DNA from: Pyxicephalus adspersus
Lineage: Eukaryota > Chordata > Amphibia > Anura > Pyxicephalidae
Assembly: GCF_032062135.1 (NCBI RefSeq)
Contig: NC_092860.1
Coordinates: 128,969,926-129,033,925 of the forward strand
Direction: 5' to 3'
Length of the DNA stretch: 64,000 nt
The position numbers and the translations under genes were made by a program. Shown in pieces: positions 59,855 through 64,000 of this stretch (the first letter of the stretch is position 1; every line of letters starts with the position of its first letter). The notes below the pieces were generated by a model, which saw only the letters and a list, made by a program, of their open reading frames with translations, was not told where the DNA came from and searched no databases.

Positions 59855-59857
59855 TTA

Positions 59858-60188
59858 AGCTGCGTACACACTTCCAATTTTTGTCCTTGGAAAGGATCTT
59901 TCACGATCCTTTCCAACGACAAGGGAGTGCACGATGCATGAATGGTGCTGTACATACAGCACCGTTCATGCTCTATGGAGAGGGGAGGGGGAGAGCGACG
60001 GAGCGGCACCCTGCTGCGCGCTCTCCCCTCCCCTTTCATTAGGATCGGCTGTCGTCCATCGTCCGTGGATCCGGCAGGTCGGTCGTCCGGACGATGGACG
60101 ACACCGACTGTACACACGGCAGATTTTCGCCCGATAATTGGCCGATGCCGATTATCGGGCGATAAAATTCTGACGTGTGTACGTAGCT
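59858..60188 (+). mobile_element. Harbinger-like MITE with TTA target duplication, best-preserved copy
   Basis: The 331-bp element starts 'agctgcgtacacac' and ends 'gtgtgtacgtagct', flanked on both sides by TTA (59855-59857, 60189-60191), a TWA duplication as in PIF/Harbinger. The interior is GC- and CpG-rich and is a series of nested hairpins. 'ttggaaaggatc' pairs with 'gatcctttccaa'; 'gaatggtgctgta' with 'cagcaccgttc'; 'gtcgtccatcgtccg' with 'cggacgatggacgac'; and 'cccgataattgg' with 'cgattatcggg'. Open frames of 67 to 135 codons on both strands are repeat translations. Its many intact CpGs suggest recent insertion. Confidence 0.9.
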
Positions 60189-60191
60189 TTA

Positions 60192-62521
60192 GCATTTAGC
60201 ACTTTGCTCCTGGCCCTGTTTTACTAATTGGGTCTATCTATCTCTAATACTAACTACTGGCATTATAATTAAATTATGAGGCACATATTTGTCAGATACC
60301 AATAAACCTAAAAGTCACATGGTGAAAGCCTGTATTTGCAAAGCATGGCTAAATATAATACTCTACTGTTTCAGTGGACAAGAAAACTCAAATACAACTA
60401 GGATGGAGGACTTCTAAGGACCTATCTATCCAAAAGAGACAATGTCAAGTATCTCAAAAATATCTAGAGCTCAGGACAAATCTAGGAACTATTACATGTA
60501 TGTGTGTGTAAATGTGTAAGTAGCTCTTTACATTTTAAGTTTTAATGAAGGAGCAGTCCAGAAAGCAATCTGCTATACTCTCTTAATATACATTCAAATA
60601 TAAGCAGACCGATAATAGAATGATTTATTATACCCGGTCTTGTTGTTTATTAAAAAAAGAGAGGAACATAAAAATTGGTAGGTCAAGAATTATGGCTCCC
60701 ATACGTATTCATAGCAAGCTTTAAAATTGTATTGTGGCTTTGTTATGGCTAGTAAAATAATTTGATGATACAGGATGTCAACCAATATTCCAGTGCAGAT
60801 TTAATAACTTAAGCACATACACCCTTGTTTGGAAAGGTGTTCTAATACCACTCGGTAGACAAAGTTACAGGTAGGTTGGTAAGCACAGGCAGCCATACTG
60901 AATATGTGTTTAAGCTGACCAAAGCCACTGCTACCATTTATTCTTTAAAAAAAGATTGTATGTGGTATATTGGATATAGAAAATCTAAGTACACATTATG
61001 TATCTATTGATAGTGCATTCACGTTTAAAATTTAGCCAGGCAAGTTGTCTATATGTTAAAAATGCTTTTGTGTTCGTTGTGTAGACATGCATGTTTTTTT
61101 AATATTTCATCAACACCATTAATTTCAAGCTTTAACTTAAAGCTATGAAATATTTTTTTGTTCTTTTTTAATATCTATAATAAATATTATCTTTATATAA
61201 TAAATATATTTTATTGGTTTATTTTATAAGAAAATAAAAATGTCCTTCTTAAGGTCGTCATAGTCTCCTTGTTTATCCAACGGTTGCAAGAAAAATTACA
61301 TTAACATTTAAACAAATCATCGTAACATTGTACATTTCAGAAATCACAAGAGATCATAAGCATTCAAGAAAAAAAAACTGATTGAACGTTCAATAGAACC
61401 ATTTATACATACAGCGTACCTTTTTGAATGCAAACTTTAACCAAACGCTGGATTCCATTGGTATTCCAAAATCTTGCTTTGTGAAATTCATTTTTGTTTT
61501 TTGTGTTTTTTTTGTTTTTTTTGTAATAAGGCAAGTAAAAACGTAATACTTTAAAAGCAGTTAATAGTTCTTTTAAAATGTATATATAAATGGTTTTCAG
61601 TCTCCAGTGTTTCCGATGCACGTTCAGTTGAAGCTTCTTTCATAATTTAGGCAGCAGAGTCAATCTACACACGCCTATTAGAGTGACTCTGAATGCAAAA
61701 CAGTCCAACAATCACATTCTCTAGCTCTTTAAGAAAGATATTTTTCAAGATCGCAGCTGAGGTTCACAGGAGGAGTGTGCAGTGACCTGTGGATAAATAG
61801 AGGTCTTTCAGTTTCAGGTTTAATTATCCCCAATGAATGAGGACTTGCAAAATGATATGAAAATCATAAACACCTGAAAAAAATAGAGCTTTGCTGTTGA
61901 AGATAGTATTGGAATTTCCAGCATCATTAAAGGTAAAATTTATTGCTCACAGCAAATGAAAAGATGCCTATCCATGTATTTCCCTGTCATTAGGTTACAC
62001 AGGGCACAGAGCTGCAGATAAATTATAATTACCAGCAGCAGATAGAGCAATTTAAAAACCAGTTTAGGATAACAAAGTACAGCATTGCAACTGCCAGCAC
62101 TAGCAGCAATTCAACATGAAAAAGAAAATGCAACATGTTTATTAATTACCCTGGTCAAAAATAATAGGCCTACGGTTATGCAGAAAAGAAAAGGTGATGG
62201 TCATAGCAGCCAGTAAAATTTCATCTAATCTTTTTAAGTGTGTGTGCAGGTGAAAAAAAACAAAGCATTAAAATATTTGGTTGCTATAAGCCACACCTCC
62301 ACTTTTCTTTTATTATATATTATTATTATATAGGCCATATTAAAAAAAACTCTATTTTTAACAAAAGTATAAACACATGACTTTACACATAAGGGATCCC
62401 AAATGTTTTCTTCTGATATAAATTAATTTATTATACAATAATTATTAGAAATACTAAGACAGGATGCAGGAAGCAACAAAACAAGAATGGATTTACAAAG
62501 CGGCTACAAATCTAGCGGCTG
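60192..62521. other. AT-rich noncoding stretch
   Basis: Very AT-rich at 61080-61250 and T-rich at 61490-61530. No gene, RNA or named repeat. Confidence 0.6.
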
Positions 62522-62692
62522 TTTCCTCTTGTAACCCTTGCTATCCCTAGCAGAAGGAGCTCCCATTCATTCAGTGGGCTTCCCCTTGTAACCCTTGCTA
62601 TCCCTAGCAGAAGGAGCTCCCATTCATTCAGTGGGCTTCCCCTTGTAACCCTTGCTATCCCTAGCAGAAGGAGCTCTCATTCATTCAGTGGG
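62522..62692. repeat. 57-bp tandem repeat, three copies, nearly identical
   Basis: Copies at 62528-62584, 62585-62641 and 62642-62692 (the last cut to 51 bases). The first two are identical and the third differs by one base ('agctctcatt' for 'agctcccatt'). Each unit contains 'cttgtaacccttgctatccc' and 'attcattcagtggg'. Such identity means the expansion is recent, so copy number is probably variable among individuals. The period is a multiple of three, but no frame stays open across the array with start context. Confidence 0.95.
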
Positions 62693-64000
62693 TAAATGCT
62701 TACCACTGGTGGGTTAAAGGGGCCATGCGGCCATCAACTTGCCGGTCCATAGTGGCTCTGTGTGAATTCAGCCCAAAGGATACTCCTTACCCACCTACCT
62801 TCTTTAACCCATCAAGCTGAACAGCTAGCTAACTCACCAAAATACATATGGTGTGGGTGGGGGGTTAAATAATTTGTTTTGGTTTGCCACATAGTGGCAT
62901 GTACATAGTCTTAGTAGACAGCACCGCCAGCCTTGTGACCTGATACTTCTACATGACCTCCCTGCCTATGATTAAACGATAAAGGAGCAGCAAGAGAATC
63001 ATAACATCATTTCTCTACTTTACTGTCAGCACACACATTAATGAAGAAGAGCTAACTGGTCTCTAGCTTAGCCCCTTTCTTTCCCAGTCTGTACACAGTT
63101 GTATGCATTATCCATTTTTTTATGTGTCTGGAGTTCAGCTTTAGGTTACATGAAATACTCATTTTTGTAACAGTGAAAGTTTGGCCATTCACAGTGAGTT
63201 TTTTAATGGTTATAAGGAATGAGATTCCCCTGAGATTACTTTGGAATAGGGGACTGTTGCATGTCAATTAAAAACTTGCTTGTAGGTACAGTTTTACTAT
63301 AGAATATATTTTTTTCTAACTCCCTGTTTAGTATAAGTTTTACCTATTATACCCTTCATTCAGCTTGTGTGCAGTGAGAACTTTCTACTTATGTTCAGTG
63401 AGTTGTAAGACTATCCAATTGTCCAAGAAAGAATATAGTTGGAAAGATTTGAGAATCTGAGAACATGGAAGCAGTGAAGAACAGAAAGAAGAGAACTGTG
63501 ATTGCTGCAGGAGGGCATATTCAAATGTTGCTTTACCTAAATGTGCAAGTTTGGCATTATGGTAAGGGCACCTGTTGCTTCTGGCTGGCTTAGCTTTAAG
63601 ACTAAACCATAAATTGTGTTTGAAAAACTTAAAAGCCAAATGATGATTTTATTAGTATTTGAATGGAGTTTAGTTTTCCCTACTGTGACAAGTCAGAAAA
63701 GTTTGGGGTATGGTAGAGATAGAAATATGAATTTAATAAAGTGGAATTATGAATATCATGATTATTACCACAATATGTTTTGCTGGCCCAAGTCTTTCTT
63801 TCAACACATTTTTAAATCTGTTGATCCTGAGAGTAGATCTGTATTTTTATGGGTTTGATCAGATTTATGGTAAACCCAAGGCAAAATCTACTTCCAGCTG
63901 ATCATAATTAACCAATTTTCTTCCCATTGATTGGTTAAACAAAGTGTTGGTAAATCCTAATCAAACGTGTTGTGTAAACATGAACCAGAATTCTGATCAT
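62693..64000. other. Noncoding stretch to window end
   Basis: Open frames up to 84 codons (63385-63639 minus, 63616-63858 plus) have no features. Nothing else recognised. Confidence 0.6.

Noticed and set aside
59788..60195. 135-codon minus-strand open frame
   Set aside because: Lies almost wholly in the MITE at 59858-60188; the frame is open because the repeat is GC-rich.
1..64000. CRISPR array, operons, phage or bacterial mobile elements
   Set aside because: No spaced direct repeats of the right form, no ribosome binding sites or dense coding; the sequence is eukaryotic.

Overview
This window reads as vertebrate nuclear DNA, most likely from a frog of the ranoid type. It is AT-rich, has no bacterial gene organisation, and is dense with old interspersed repeats. 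Several are families I recognise from frog genomes: L2-type LINE 3' tails ending in a 'gcgctatataaat' motif plus ATT/AAT runs, foldback MITEs with 3-bp TWA target duplications, and a T2/Kolobok-type MITE flanked by TTAA. The frog assignment is inference from remembered repeat types and no species can be named. A run of 367 N (22811-23177) marks an assembly gap.

I find no intact protein-coding gene. Open frames are short (nearly all under about 110 codons, the longest 158), carry no recognisable domain, and several lie wholly inside MITEs. The one piece of recognisable protein-coding sequence is a decayed N-terminal fragment of a hAT transposase with a BED zinc finger (18074-18389). It sits inside a 441-bp element that has matching hAT termini and a perfect 8-bp target duplication.

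Layout. 1-18 kb: unique sequence with a hAT-like MITE (2229-2411), two 222-223 bp foldback MITEs (4775-4996, 15385-15607), a reverse L2 tail (13208-13376) and short tandem repeats. 18-22 kb: the hAT element followed by two GC-bodied MITEs. 23-33 kb: an L2 tail (26050-26280), a 117-bp near-perfect palindrome (27150-27266) and an exon-like open stretch on the minus strand (29927-30136). 33-47 kb: three Harbinger-like MITEs (33355, 44438, 46742), a minisatellite, an L2 tail and a GC-rich island near 43 kb. 50-54 kb: a TAA-flanked MITE carrying an L2 tail inside it, a dispersed repeat with a degenerate internal array, and two more L2 tails. 58-63 kb: a CAGTGTTC-ended MITE, the TTAA-flanked MITE, a fourth Harbinger-like MITE and a very young 57-bp tandem repeat.

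The remainder looks like intergenic or intronic single-copy sequence. A few stretches (near 5.6, 6.7, 16.5, 17.2, 24.3, 36.7 and 48.2 kb) look like conserved noncoding elements by eye, but only alignment to other vertebrates could show it. I do not see a new biological system here. The most informative observations are the mobile-element structures, a short copied segment inside one MITE, and a handful of exon-like or enhancer-like candidates.
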